Of a DNA stretch of 64,000 bases, positions 1 to 8,511 are shown piece by piece (within the stretch, counting starts at the first letter, position 1; every line of letters begins with the position of its first letter). Both the position numbers and the translations under genes were made by a program. Origin of the DNA: Halobellus captivus (GTDB lineage Archaea > Halobacteriota > Halobacteria > Halobacteriales > Haloferacaceae); the NCBI RefSeq assembly GCF_007655485.1, contig NZ_VJXQ01000003.1, positions 360,211 to 424,210 on the forward strand. The letters run 5' to 3'. The notes under the pieces are model-generated. The model was given only the letters and a program-made list of their open reading frames with translations, was not told the DNA's origin and searched no databases.

Positions 1-518
1 GGGAGGTCGTACTCCTCGCGGGCCATCCGCGCGTACTCGTTGCCCTCCTCGTCGAACGCCTCGATGCGGTCGAGCGTCCGCTCGGCGGTTTCGACGACCC
101 AGCGGTCGCGCGTCGCCGCGTCGACGACCTGGATCGACTCGGGCCTGACGGAGACGTTGACCGTCCCGTCGTCGGTCTCGTACGTCCGCGGCTTGCCGAC
201 GACCGCGACGTACGCTGGTGGCTCCAGATCCCGGAGCATACTCGCGGCCTCGGGCTGGTACTGCCCGGCGTAGACGAAGAACGTCCCCGTGGGGTCGACG
301 ATGCGACCGCGCCAGTACTCGTTGTCCTCGCCGACGTCGTCTTTCTCCGTCAGTGTCCCGACGAAGAACACGCGGTTCGCTTTCTCGCCGGTCGGCAGCA
401 GCAGGTAGACCGGCGCGCGGTCGTCGTCGGATTCCTTGAAGGTGAAGGCGGCGTCGTTGAACTCGTCTGCGAACACGCGTCGGGCGACTTCTCGGGATGG
501 AATCTCGTTTGCGCTCAT
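1..518 (-). CDS. rpap3: RPA-associated protein (Rpap3-like), 3' part cut by window edge
   Basis: The frame opens with ATG at 518 and stays open for 172 codons to the left edge, so the gene is partial. The product is acidic and reads as an OB-fold-like protein. Its start lies one base after the stop of the replication protein A gene at 520-522, so the two are certainly cotranscribed. In haloarchaea the rpa1 and rpa3 genes are each followed by a partner gene of the COG3390 family, whose products associate with RPA in single-strand DNA binding and repair. The assignment rests on this context and on overall sequence character; the C-terminus is not visible. Confidence 0.8.
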   Translation of the reverse strand, partial: MSANEIPSREVARRVFADEFNDAAFTFKESDDDRAPVYLLLPTGEKANRVFFVGTLTEKDDVGEDNEYWRGRIVDPTGTFFVYAGQYQPEAASMLRDLEPPAYVAVVGKPRTYETDDGTVNVSVRPESIQVVDAATRDRWVVETAERTLDRIEAFDEEGNEYARMAREEYDL

Positions 519-519
519 A

Positions 520-1449
520 TCAGATCGACCTCGCTTTGATCAGCACCGCTTCTGGATCCGCCGGTTCGGTGAGCCGTTCGACCTCGTCGGCGAGGACGTA
601 GCGTCCCAGTTCGGGGCCGGAGACGCGGTAGTAGGTGCCGAGGAGGTCCTCGCGCATCTCGTCGACGACGACGGTCGTGTCGAGGGCGTCCATCGCCATC
701 TGCTGGGCCTCGTCGAGCGTGATTTCCGTGAGGTCCTCTGTGACATCGCGGCCGAAGATGATCTCGTAGACGCGCTCGCCGTCGTCGAGCACGCCCTTGA
801 TCCGCAGGTCGAACTCGCCGTCGACGTCGCCGTGCTCCGAGCAGCGACCGTTCTGGAGGACGCGCGTACAGCCCTCCTCGGGGCAGCGCTTGATGAGGCC
901 GCTCCCCGACTGGATGTCGACGAGCGCGCCCTCGACGGTGGTCGAGTCGTCGCCGACTTCGATCTCCTCGTCGAGCTCCTCGATCGAGGTCGTCTTGTTC
1001 AGCTTCACCGAGAAGTTACCCTGGTACTCGTCGGTGACGACGTTGCCGAGGCGGTAGACCGCACCCTCTTCGAGCTTCGGGAGGTCCGACGTCTCGAAGG
1101 CGACGAACTTCGTCCGGCCGGATTCGTCGCCGAGCAGGCCCACCTGCGCGATCGACTCGCTTCGGGGCTCCCACAGTTCGACGACTTTCGCAGTCACGTC
1201 GATCCACTGCTCGTCCTCGTCGATGTCGGCGAGGCGGACCTCGTCGTTGCCGCCGCGTCCGATCTCGTCGCGTTCGAGGCCTGCCTCTTCGAGGTAGCTG
1301 TTGATGACCGAGCGACGCGCTTCCTCGACCGGCACGCGGTACTCCTCGACGAGGTTCTCCAGTCGCTCTTCGACTTCGGCCTCGTCGACGTCTAGGTGGT
1401 CCGAGAACTGTTCGGCTATCTCCGCTGCGTGTGTTCGCAGGTCTGACAT
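520..1449 (-). CDS. rpa3: Replication protein A, single-stranded DNA-binding (RPA3-type)
   Basis: 309 residues from ATG at 1449; longer upstream readings in this frame run through the promoter and are not credible. The protein binds single-stranded DNA in replication and repair. Two OB-fold regions are readable: one around residues 60-150 and one in the C-terminal half, and between them lies a zinc-finger-like CxxxxC...CxxH cluster (RCPEEGC, then CSEH). The length fits the short RPA3 class. A purine-rich ribosome-binding-like stretch lies just upstream and a TATA-like element (gtttattacc on the minus strand, 1512-1521) lies about 65 bases upstream. It leads an operon with the partner gene at 518. 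Confidence 0.88.
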   Translation of the reverse strand: MSDLRTHAAEIAEQFSDHLDVDEAEVEERLENLVEEYRVPVEEARRSVINSYLEEAGLERDEIGRGGNDEVRLADIDEDEQWIDVTAKVVELWEPRSESIAQVGLLGDESGRTKFVAFETSDLPKLEEGAVYRLGNVVTDEYQGNFSVKLNKTTSIEELDEEIEVGDDSTTVEGALVDIQSGSGLIKRCPEEGCTRVLQNGRCSEHGDVDGEFDLRIKGVLDDGERVYEIIFGRDVTEDLTEITLDEAQQMAMDALDTTVVVDEMREDLLGTYYRVSGPELGRYVLADEVERLTEPADPEAVLIKARSI

Positions 1450-1678
1450 AGTTTCACTCGCCTCCGCCTTGTTTTCCGTTGGGAGGCACAGAGCGTTTGG
1501 TGCGCGATGGGTAATAAACTGTCGTAACCGGGGTGAAAGTGAAATCCGACGGCCCGGGTGCCGTATGGATAACAGCGCATCAACGAGACGGAACACCGTA
1601 CCGACAGCGCCGCTTTCGACGGGGCGGTCGTCAGCGCCACCAACGGACCTATGTCGGTCCGAATCCCACACCCGAGCG

Positions 1679-1990
1679 ATGGACGACCGCCTCGAAGGAC
1701 TGCTGCGACGGAAGCTTCGAGAGGCGGGCCGACAGTACGCTCGCGCCCGCGACGCCTACCGAGAGGGGCGGCAGTCGGCTGACGCGGCCGAAGCGGGCGA
1801 ACGCGACGCCGTACCGGACGCGCTTCCCCGCGACGACGAGGGACGCGTCCGCCTCGTCTGCCGTCGCGAGGCCGAACGGCGGGCCGTCGCGGTCGACGCC
1901 GACGGCCATCCGGCCTGTTTCGAGGCGGGTCACCCCGACTGTGAGGGCTGCGCCGAAGACGTCAGAGACGGTATCGTGGAGACGTGGTGA
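1679..1990 (+). CDS. Small conserved haloarchaeal protein (DUF7091-like), function unknown
   Basis: 103 residues, starting MDDRLEGLLRRKL. The first third is a basic, arginine-rich helix and the last third carries three cysteines (CFEAGHPDCEGC), possibly metal-binding. I do not recognise a function; the DUF7091 name is from memory of small haloarchaeal families and is tentative. The TGA stop overlaps the ATG of the nucleotidyltransferase by one base (TGATG), so the two are translationally coupled. Confidence 0.6.
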   Translation: MDDRLEGLLRRKLREAGRQYARARDAYREGRQSADAAEAGERDAVPDALPRDDEGRVRLVCRREAERRAVAVDADGHPACFEAGHPDCEGCAEDVRDGIVETW

Positions 1991-3123
1991 TGACCGAACC
2001 GCGATCTTCTCCAGCGACGGAGCAATCCGTAGCGGAGCGACCCGCAGCGGAGCAACCCGCGACGGACGACGCCGCTTCGCTCCCAGTGGTCGCCGCCGTG
2101 CTCGCCGGGGGAACCGGGTCGCGGCTCTACCCCGCGAGCCGATCCGACCGGCCGAAGCAGTTCCTCTCGTTGGCGGGTGGCGGCAAGTCGCTTCTCGAGC
2201 GGACCGTCGACCGCGCCCGCGAGGTCGCCGACGAAGTGGTCGTCGTCACGCGCGAGTCGTACCGCGACGGCGTCGCCGAGCGGGTCGGCGACGGCGTGAC
2301 GGTCCTCGTGGAACCCGCGGGCCGGGACACTGGTCCCGCGCTGTTGTACGCGACGCACCGAATTTCGCGCCGGTACGACGACTGCGTGCTTCTGTCGCTC
2401 CCGAGCGATCACCTCGTCGGCGAGGGCTTCGCGGACGCAGTCCGCCGCGGGACTGCCGTCGCGGCGACCGAGGACCGGCTGGTCACCTTCGGCGTGGAGC
2501 CGACCCGTCCCGAGACCGGCTACGGCTACATCGAAGCGGCGGGACCCGGGGGAGAAACCGAGTGGCAATCGGTCCGGTCGTTCCACGAGAAACCCGACGC
2601 CGCGACCGCGGCCGCGTACGTCGAGGCGGGTCACTACTGGAACGCCGGGCTGTTCGCCTGGCGGCCGGAGATCCTCTTCGATGCCGTCGAGAGGTCGCCG
2701 CTGGCTCCGCTCTCGGCAGCGCTCGCCGCCGCCGATGACTCGCGCGGTGCGGCGGACGGGACAGTCACGGCCGCCTTCGAGTCTATCGATCCCGTGAGCG
2801 TCGACAACGCCGTCTTCGAGACTGCCGACGACGTCGCGGTGGTCCCGGTGTCGTTCCCGTGGGACGACGTCGGCGCGTGGGACGCGCTCGAACGAGTTCT
2901 CGACGCTGACGCGAACGGAAACGTCTCCGACGGCGACGTCACGCTCCGAACGGTCGAGGCCGAGGACAACGTCGTCGTCGCCGACGACGCGCACGTCTCG
3001 CTTGTCGGCGTGTCGGACCTCGCGGTGGTCGCGTGGGACGGTCGCGTGCTGGTGGTGCCGAAAGCGCAGGCGCAGAAGGTCAAATCGCTCGTGCGGTCGC
3101 TCCAGGACCGCGGGGAGTTCTGA
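1990..3123 (+). CDS. Mannose-1-phosphate guanylyltransferase (ManC-type nucleotidyltransferase)
   Basis: 377 residues. The enzyme makes GDP-mannose from mannose-1-phosphate and GTP, a donor for protein glycosylation and surface polysaccharide. After a low-complexity acidic leader of about 30 residues comes the nucleotidyltransferase signature VLAGGTGSRLYPASR, followed by PKQFL, as in ManC enzymes; GRDTGPALL and FHEKP motifs follow. The C-terminal left-handed beta-helix region of bifunctional enzymes is short, so a separate isomerase is expected. I chose ATG at 1990, which overlaps the preceding stop; two GTG codons just upstream are alternatives. The substrate is inferred from the family. Confidence 0.85.
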   Translation: MTEPRSSPATEQSVAERPAAEQPATDDAASLPVVAAVLAGGTGSRLYPASRSDRPKQFLSLAGGGKSLLERTVDRAREVADEVVVVTRESYRDGVAERVGDGVTVLVEPAGRDTGPALLYATHRISRRYDDCVLLSLPSDHLVGEGFADAVRRGTAVAATEDRLVTFGVEPTRPETGYGYIEAAGPGGETEWQSVRSFHEKPDAATAAAYVEAGHYWNAGLFAWRPEILFDAVERSPLAPLSAALAAADDSRGAADGTVTAAFESIDPVSVDNAVFETADDVAVVPVSFPWDDVGAWDALERVLDADANGNVSDGDVTLRTVEAEDNVVVADDAHVSLVGVSDLAVVAWDGRVLVVPKAQAQKVKSLVRSLQDRGEF

Positions 3124-3144
3124 AGACGTCTCAACAGTCCCGCG

Positions 3145-3657
3145 TCACTCCGTCGTTCGTCGGACCTGCACCGTCCCGCCGGTCGTGACGCCGACGAGCA
3201 GCGACTCGCGGACCTCCCGGCCCTGAATGGCGTCACCGGCGGCGTCGGAGACGACCTTCATCAGCTCCGGCGCCGTTCGGTTCACTTTCACCCCCGCCTC
3301 GTCGCAGGCGTCGTAGACCTGTTTGGGCACGTCGTACAGGTCCGTTCCCTTCTCGACGGAGATCTGGACCGGCGCGGCCAACGCCTCGGCGAAGGCGACA
3401 GTCTCTCGCGCCTTCTCGACGTTCCGCCGGGCACTCGACTCGACGCTCGACACGTTCGCGCGCGAGGTCCCGAGCATATCCGCGATTCGGGACTGCTGGA
3501 CCCCACGCTCGCGGAGCACGAGCACCTCGGCCTGCCGTCGCGTCAACACGCTCTCTTCGGCGTCGAATCCGACTTCCGACAGCGCGGCGTCGACGTCGAA
3601 CACCTCGTCGTCGTCCGACGTTGTTGCGCCGCCGCCGTCGCCTTCGCCATCAGCCAT
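3145..3657 (-). CDS. Tfx-family DNA-binding protein
   Basis: 170 residues. The N-terminus is acidic and low-complexity; residues about 35-80 form a sigma-4-like helix-turn-helix (LTRRQAEVLVLRERG, then IADMLGTSRANVSSVE). The C-terminal half matches the Tfx regulator domain, with YDVPKQVYDACDEAGVKVN. Tfx was first described as a DNA-binding activator of a molybdenum formylmethanofuran dehydrogenase operon in a methanogen; haloarchaea lack that operon, so the target here is unknown. The gene faces the guanylyltransferase gene tail to tail with a 21-base gap. Confidence 0.82.
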   Translation of the reverse strand: MADGEGDGGGATTSDDDEVFDVDAALSEVGFDAEESVLTRRQAEVLVLRERGVQQSRIADMLGTSRANVSSVESSARRNVEKARETVAFAEALAAPVQISVEKGTDLYDVPKQVYDACDEAGVKVNRTAPELMKVVSDAAGDAIQGREVRESLLVGVTTGGTVQVRRTTE

Positions 3658-3791
3658 ACGGCTGTGTTGCGCGGCCGTCGCAAAAAAGCTACAGAAGACC
3701 GACTGTCTGTTGGTCGGCCGTCCGTTGATCGACGACCCGTTGACCCGGAGAACCGACTGTCCATCCGATCCCCCCCGGGCCGCGAGTCCGA

Positions 3792-4277
3792 CTACCCGCC
3801 CCAGAAGTTGTCGCGGCTTCCGAGTGCGGTCGGTCGTCCCCGGCCGCTGAAGTCGTCGTTTTCGTCGTCACCGTCGTCATCGTCGGGGTCGACAGTTTCT
3901 GATTCCGCGTCCGCGTCCTCGTCGTCGACTTCGTCTTCGTCCAGCGGCAGCCGTTCCACGATCTTCTTCGCCGTCGCGTGATTCGACTTCACGCGGTCGA
4001 TTCTGACGACCGCCCGCGCTTCGGGTAGGAGACCGTCGGTGAGGACGATGAACCCGTCCTCGGTGCGGCCGACGCCCGCACCGCTCTCGTGGATGTCGTC
4101 GACGTCGATGACGACCTCCTCGCCCGGCTTGACGGGTTGGGCCTTCAGGTCGCGGATCGGCTGTTCGTAGTTGTTACACCACTCCGCGCCGCCGCGGTCG
4201 CCGTAGTACTGACACCCCATTCCGTCGATTCGCTCCGAATACCGGGGACAGTCGTCGGCCAACGGACAGTCTGACAT
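3792..4277 (-). CDS. TRAM domain RNA-binding protein with N-terminal cysteine cluster
   Basis: 161 residues. A cysteine-bearing N-terminus (C4, C10, C22, C34) precedes a TRAM domain at about residues 47-110 (PGEEVVIDVDDIHESGAGVGR is its first part), then a very acidic tail of about 45 residues. TRAM domains bind structured RNA; stand-alone archaeal forms act as RNA chaperones or ribosome-associated factors. The Cys cluster suggests a metal-binding extension. The acidic tail is typical of halophiles. Monocistronic by context. Confidence 0.82.
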   Translation of the reverse strand: MSDCPLADDCPRYSERIDGMGCQYYGDRGGAEWCNNYEQPIRDLKAQPVKPGEEVVIDVDDIHESGAGVGRTEDGFIVLTDGLLPEARAVVRIDRVKSNHATAKKIVERLPLDEDEVDDEDADAESETVDPDDDDGDDENDDFSGRGRPTALGSRDNFWGG

Positions 4278-4452
4278 AGCGAGAGATACTTCACGGCCCG
4301 TCTAAACGCTTGCGGGTCGACGAACGAGCCCCCGTGTACCGTGGAATGACGGCTCACAGACGCGGCCCGCAACGACGGTCATCAGTCGCTCGATACGGAT
4401 GCGATCTCGGCGCGACCGCAACGCTTTCTGCCGACTCGCCCCGACTCGGAGT

Positions 4453-5139
4453 ATGAGCCGTCGCGTTCCCGAGTTCGCGGTCCTCATCGGCGTCGTGCTC
4501 GGCCTCTCGGTCGTCGTGACCGGGGTCACGCTGGGCTGGGGTCTCTACGCGACGACCGTCGTCGGCGCGCTCGTCTCCTACCCGTTCGTCGGCTTCGGAA
4601 TCGTCCGCGACTCCGACCCCGCGGCGACGCTTCGCCCGCGATGGCTGCTGGGACTCGGGGGTGCGATCGCCGCCGCTGGTGCGCTGGGTACGCTCGTCGA
4701 CGACCCCACGGCTGGCGGTGTTCTGAGAGCCGCGCTCGTCGGACTCGCGCTCGGAACCCCGCCAGCCGGATACGCGACGCGCTACGGAGCGGGCGTCAAT
4801 CCGCTCACGCCGCGGGCGACCGCGGGCGTCGGCGTCGCCGCAGGGCTCGCGCTTCTCGCATTCGGTCTCTTCGTCGGACAGCCGCTCGTCGGCGTCGTCG
4901 CCGGGGGCGTCTGCGCGCTCGGTGCCGCACTCTACGCGACTGCCCGCGGGGTCGACTTCGACCGTCGCACGAAACGTCTCGCCGCGAGCGTCGGTGGATT
5001 GTTGGGCGTCGCTATCGTCGGGATCGGCGTCGCCAGCGGCGGCGCACTCGGCGAGTGGCTCCTCGTCGGCACGGCGGTGGCGCTCGTTCCGGGTCTCTAC
5101 GCGGCGCTGACGTTAGAAAAGGAATCACGAACCGGATAG
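4453..5139 (+). CDS. Polytopic membrane protein, function unknown
   Basis: 228 residues from ATG 4453. About seven or eight hydrophobic segments rich in Gly, Ala and Val fill almost the whole protein, with no charged catalytic motif. This is a typical haloarchaeal conserved integral membrane protein; I cannot name a function. It is convergent with the radical-SAM gene, 17 bases away. Confidence 0.7.
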   Translation: MSRRVPEFAVLIGVVLGLSVVVTGVTLGWGLYATTVVGALVSYPFVGFGIVRDSDPAATLRPRWLLGLGGAIAAAGALGTLVDDPTAGGVLRAALVGLALGTPPAGYATRYGAGVNPLTPRATAGVGVAAGLALLAFGLFVGQPLVGVVAGGVCALGAALYATARGVDFDRRTKRLAASVGGLLGVAIVGIGVASGGALGEWLLVGTAVALVPGLYAALTLEKESRTG

Positions 5140-5156
5140 CTGCGCTTCTTGCGACG

Positions 5157-6152
5157 TCACGCCAGCGGTGTCCGCTCGACGACTGTCCCGTCCGCGGTCG
5201 GGTACTGCTCGACGATCTCGCCCTCGGGCACGTCGCCCGCTTCGATCATCTCCTCTAAGAGCCACCACGCGACCTCGATGTGGTTCGATTTGATCGTGTA
5301 GAACTCCTCGGGGACACCGAGGGCGTCGAGCTTTTCAGACCCGATCCACGTCTTGCCGTAGACGAGCGTCCCGTCGTCGGTCACCTCGTCGAACGGTCGC
5401 CGGATCGTCCGCGCCATCCGCTTGAGTCGGTTGCGGTGCTGGGCGGCGTCCTTGAACACGGAGGTGCAGAAGTACACGCGCTCGTGGTCGCCCATCGCGT
5501 CGAGGATTTCAGTCTTCGAGCCGTCGACGGCGGACATGTGTCCCTCCTGCAGTTCGTACCCCTCCTCCTGCATCCGGCGGTAGTTCCCGTCGCTCATCTC
5601 GAACTCGTTGACGTTGCAAAAGTCGGCGGCGCCCTCGTCGAGGAACTCCAGGAACTCCGGTTCGGCTCGAATTCCCGGGATCTCGAACGCGGGAGTGAGT
5701 CCCTCTTCACGGGCGATATAGAGGATCTCCTCCCACTCGGTCCCGTGGAGGTCGCCCCACAGTTCGTACGGCGGGTGAAAGCGGATTTCGTCGAGTCCGG
5801 CCTCCGAGAGCCGCCGCATATTCTCTCTGCCGCCGGTGATCCCGGTGTACAGGTGCGTGTGGTGATCCTCGCCGAACTCCTCTTTCAAGAGCGACAGATA
5901 GCGACAGGTCTGCTCGAGGGCCTCCTGCGGTTCGCCGCCGGTGATCGAGGTGCCGAGGGCGTCCATTCGGTGGGCCTCCTCGATGACGTCATCGTCGGAT
6001 TCCACGAGGCGCTCGTTGGCGTAGACGTCGGTGACGTTCTTGCGGTTCTCGCCGAGCGGGCAGTAAAAGCAGTCGCGCTGGTCGCAGTAACCGTAGACGA
6101 AGAGGACCATCTTCCCGCCTTTCGCGCACTGCTCACAGCCCTTCGAGATCAT
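5157..6152 (-). CDS. Radical SAM protein (COG2108-like) with CX4CX2C cluster motif
   Basis: 331 residues. The iron-sulfur motif is C23-x4-C28-x2-C31 (CDQRDCFYCP) rather than the canonical CX3CX2C, with an extra CxxC at C6/C9. The glycine motif for S-adenosylmethionine, TSITGGEP, follows as in radical SAM TIM barrels, then a YTGITGG segment. Related archaeal proteins are described as similar to pyruvate formate-lyase activating enzymes; the substrate is unknown. No SPASM-type Cys-rich tail is seen. It stands alone on the minus strand; the DUF373 gene diverges from it across a repeat-bearing intergenic region. Confidence 0.8.
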   Translation of the reverse strand: MISKGCEQCAKGGKMVLFVYGYCDQRDCFYCPLGENRKNVTDVYANERLVESDDDVIEEAHRMDALGTSITGGEPQEALEQTCRYLSLLKEEFGEDHHTHLYTGITGGRENMRRLSEAGLDEIRFHPPYELWGDLHGTEWEEILYIAREEGLTPAFEIPGIRAEPEFLEFLDEGAADFCNVNEFEMSDGNYRRMQEEGYELQEGHMSAVDGSKTEILDAMGDHERVYFCTSVFKDAAQHRNRLKRMARTIRRPFDEVTDDGTLVYGKTWIGSEKLDALGVPEEFYTIKSNHIEVAWWLLEEMIEAGDVPEGEIVEQYPTADGTVVERTPLA

Positions 6153-6247
6153 TCTGTTGTACTCGCTACCGCCCGGAGACCCAAAAGTCGTGCTACTTGG
6201 ATCGGCGACTGGCGTTCGATCCGGACGATCTCTCCCATTCGGTCGGT

Positions 6248-6316
6248 TGTGACTGCCATCACTCCCGAATTGTGACTGCCATCACTCCCGAATTGTGCCT
6301 GTCATCACTCCCGAAA
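6248..6316. repeat. Three tandem 23-bp repeats carrying GTGA-N6-TCAC
   Basis: Units start at 6248, 6271 and 6294. The first two are identical (23 of 23); the third differs at three positions. The first two contain an inverted repeat GTGA-CTGCCA-TCAC. The block ends 33 bases before the ATG at 6350, between divergent radical-SAM and DUF373 genes, a position suited to regulator binding. Confidence 0.9.
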
Positions 6317-6349
6317 ACAGATATAGCCCGGCGGCGTACCTCCGGGCAG

Positions 6350-7477
6350 ATGCTGTTGGTCCTCTGTGTCGACCTCGACGACGACCTCGGCCGCAAGACC
6401 GGGCTGGAAACGCCCGTCGTCGGCCGCGACGCCGTCGAATCAGCGGCCGTAGCCCTCGCGACGGCCGACCCGGAGGACTCCGACGTCAACGTGCTGTTCC
6501 AGGGGATCCACGAGCACGACGCCCTCGAACGCGACCCCGACGTCGAAGAGGAAGTGGCCGTCGCGGCCGTCACCGGGACGCAGGGCGGCGACGTGAAGGC
6601 CAACCGGGCGATCGGCGAAGAGATCGACCGCGTGCTGGCGGGGCTCTCGACCGGGGAAAACGTCAGCGCCATCGTCATCACCGACGGCGCGCAGGACGAG
6701 TCGGTGCTGCCGATCATCCGCTCGCGCGTCCCGATCGACAGCGTTCGACGAGTCGTCGTCCGGCAGGCGCAGGACCTGGAGTCGATCTACTACACGATGA
6801 AGCAGGTTCTCGCAGATCCGGAGACGAGAGGCACGATTCTCGTGCCGCTCGGGATTCTCCTCTTGATCTACCCGTTCGTCACGATCGCGAGTCTCTTCGA
6901 CGTTCCCGGCGCCGTCGTGTTGGGATTCATCTCGGCGTTTCTCGGCCTGTACACGCTCTTCCGCGGTCTCGGATTGGAGGACGCCGTCGACGACACCGCA
7001 GAGCGCATCCGCGACGTGCTCTACGAGGGGCGCGTCACGCTCATCACGTACGTCGCGGCCGCGGCGCTCCTCGTCGTGGGCGGCTTCCGGGGCTACGCGC
7101 TCGTCGAAACGCTCCGGACGAGCGTCACCGACCCGACGCCGCCGCTCGTTCTCGCGGCGCTCGTCCACGGTGCAGTCCAGTGGTTCGCGGCGGCGGGCGT
7201 CACGTCGAGCCTCGGGCAGGTGACAGACGAGTACCTCGCGGACCGGTTCAAGTGGCGCTATCTCAACGCGCCCTTTTACGTCGTCGCCATCGCGGTGGTC
7301 CTCTACGTCGTCTCGGGGTTCTTCCTCCCGAGCGGGATCGCCGGGGTCGAGTCGTTCTCGATGACCGAGCTGGCGATCGGTCTCACCGCCGGAACGCTCC
7401 TCGGCGTGTTCAGCACGCTCGCGTTCGCCATCGCGGAGTCGCGGTTCCCGACGGCCGCGGAGGCGGCGCAGGGGTAG
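6350..7477 (+). CDS. DUF373 family membrane protein
   Basis: 375 residues, start MLLVLCVDLDDDLGRKTG. The soluble N-terminal domain (about 1-160) has the hallmark acidic cluster near the start and an ADPEDSDVN motif; the C-terminal half has about six hydrophobic helices. This is the architecture of the archaeal COG2237/DUF373 family, whose function is not established. The ATG at 6350 fits; an upstream extension would run through the tandem repeats. Confidence 0.85.
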   Translation: MLLVLCVDLDDDLGRKTGLETPVVGRDAVESAAVALATADPEDSDVNVLFQGIHEHDALERDPDVEEEVAVAAVTGTQGGDVKANRAIGEEIDRVLAGLSTGENVSAIVITDGAQDESVLPIIRSRVPIDSVRRVVVRQAQDLESIYYTMKQVLADPETRGTILVPLGILLLIYPFVTIASLFDVPGAVVLGFISAFLGLYTLFRGLGLEDAVDDTAERIRDVLYEGRVTLITYVAAAALLVVGGFRGYALVETLRTSVTDPTPPLVLAALVHGAVQWFAAAGVTSSLGQVTDEYLADRFKWRYLNAPFYVVAIAVVLYVVSGFFLPSGIAGVESFSMTELAIGLTAGTLLGVFSTLAFAIAESRFPTAAEAAQG

Positions 7478-7554
7478 CGTAGCGGGACTCGATGGAAGCG
7501 GCTGACTGGACGACGGCCTCCTGTCGCTCGCGTAGTCCCGCTTGTGGGAACACG

Positions 7555-8397
7555 CTACCGTTCGCGGACGACAACGAACTCCGCGAGGTCTTGCAGGTAA
7601 CCGAGCGGTTCGCTGTCGTCGACGTCGGAGGCGGCGAGCGCGTCGAGCGCCTGCTCGGACTGGTCGTGCGCGCGCTGGTTGGCCGCCTCCGCCGACAGGT
7701 CCGTGACCTGCACCACCGAGGGGCGGTCCATCTCCTCGTCCTGTCCGGTGGGCTTGCCGAGATCCGCCGCATCGGCCGTCGCGTCGAGGACATCGTCGCG
7801 GATCTGAAACGCCACGCCGACGCGCTCGGCGTACTCGCCGAACGCCTCGACCGTGAACGGGTCCGCGTCGGCGGCGACCGCGCCGAGTTCCGCCGCGGCG
7901 CGGAACAGCGCGCCGGTCTTTCGCCGGGCGAGATCCATGTATTCGCTTTCGTTGGTGGGGCGAGCCACCAGTTCGGTCGCCTCGCCCTCGCCGAGTTCGA
8001 CCATCGACTCGGCGACGATCTGCGTCGCGTGGTCGTTCCGCGAGAGGAGCGCGAACGCCTCGCCCAACAGGCCGTCGGAGGCGATGATCGCGGGACCGTA
8101 CCCGTATTCCGCCCAGGCGCTCGCCGTCCCGCGGCGCACGTCGGAGCGGTCGATGATGTCGTCGATCACGAGCGACGCGTTGTGAACCAGTTCGATCGCG
8201 ACGGCGAAGTCGACCGCCTCGGCGGGCTCTCCGCCGCAGGCCTCACAGGCCAGAATCGTGACCGCCGGTCGGACGCGTTTGCCGCCCGCAAGCGCGACGT
8301 GTGCAACCTCGTCGGATAATTCCGGAGGGTCGACCGCCTCGATCACGCTCTCGAGGCGTGCTTCGACCAGCGACACCCGACGCTCCAGATACTCCAT
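7555..8397 (-). CDS. Polyprenyl synthetase family protein (GGPP/FPP synthase-like)
   Basis: 280 residues from ATG 8397. It condenses isopentenyl diphosphate with allylic diphosphates to make chains for archaeal lipids or quinones. The first aspartate-rich motif is DDIID at residues 79-83 and the second DDVLD at 201-205; the GGKRVRP signature is at 38-44. Second-motif surroundings (QIRDDVLD...GKPTGQDEEM) are intact. It is shorter than the usual 320-360 residues of haloarchaeal IdsA-type enzymes, so it may be a paralogue with a different chain length. Product length cannot be read from sequence alone. Confidence 0.83.
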   Translation of the reverse strand: MEYLERRVSLVEARLESVIEAVDPPELSDEVAHVALAGGKRVRPAVTILACEACGGEPAEAVDFAVAIELVHNASLVIDDIIDRSDVRRGTASAWAEYGYGPAIIASDGLLGEAFALLSRNDHATQIVAESMVELGEGEATELVARPTNESEYMDLARRKTGALFRAAAELGAVAADADPFTVEAFGEYAERVGVAFQIRDDVLDATADAADLGKPTGQDEEMDRPSVVQVTDLSAEAANQRAHDQSEQALDALAASDVDDSEPLGYLQDLAEFVVVRER

Positions 8398-8511
8398 TAC
8401 CCGACGCTGAGGTTGGGGCGGCAAAAGAGGTTCCGGAAAGCGGATCCGAACGATCGAATTTCCGGTCCGATTCCGGCGTTGTCGATGCACCGATCTCGCT
8501 GCTGCGGACCG

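Noticed and set aside
436..1395. 319-codon plus-strand frame opposite rpa3
   Set aside because: Antisense of the acidic RPA gene, with Asp/Val/Leu-rich composition and no domain.
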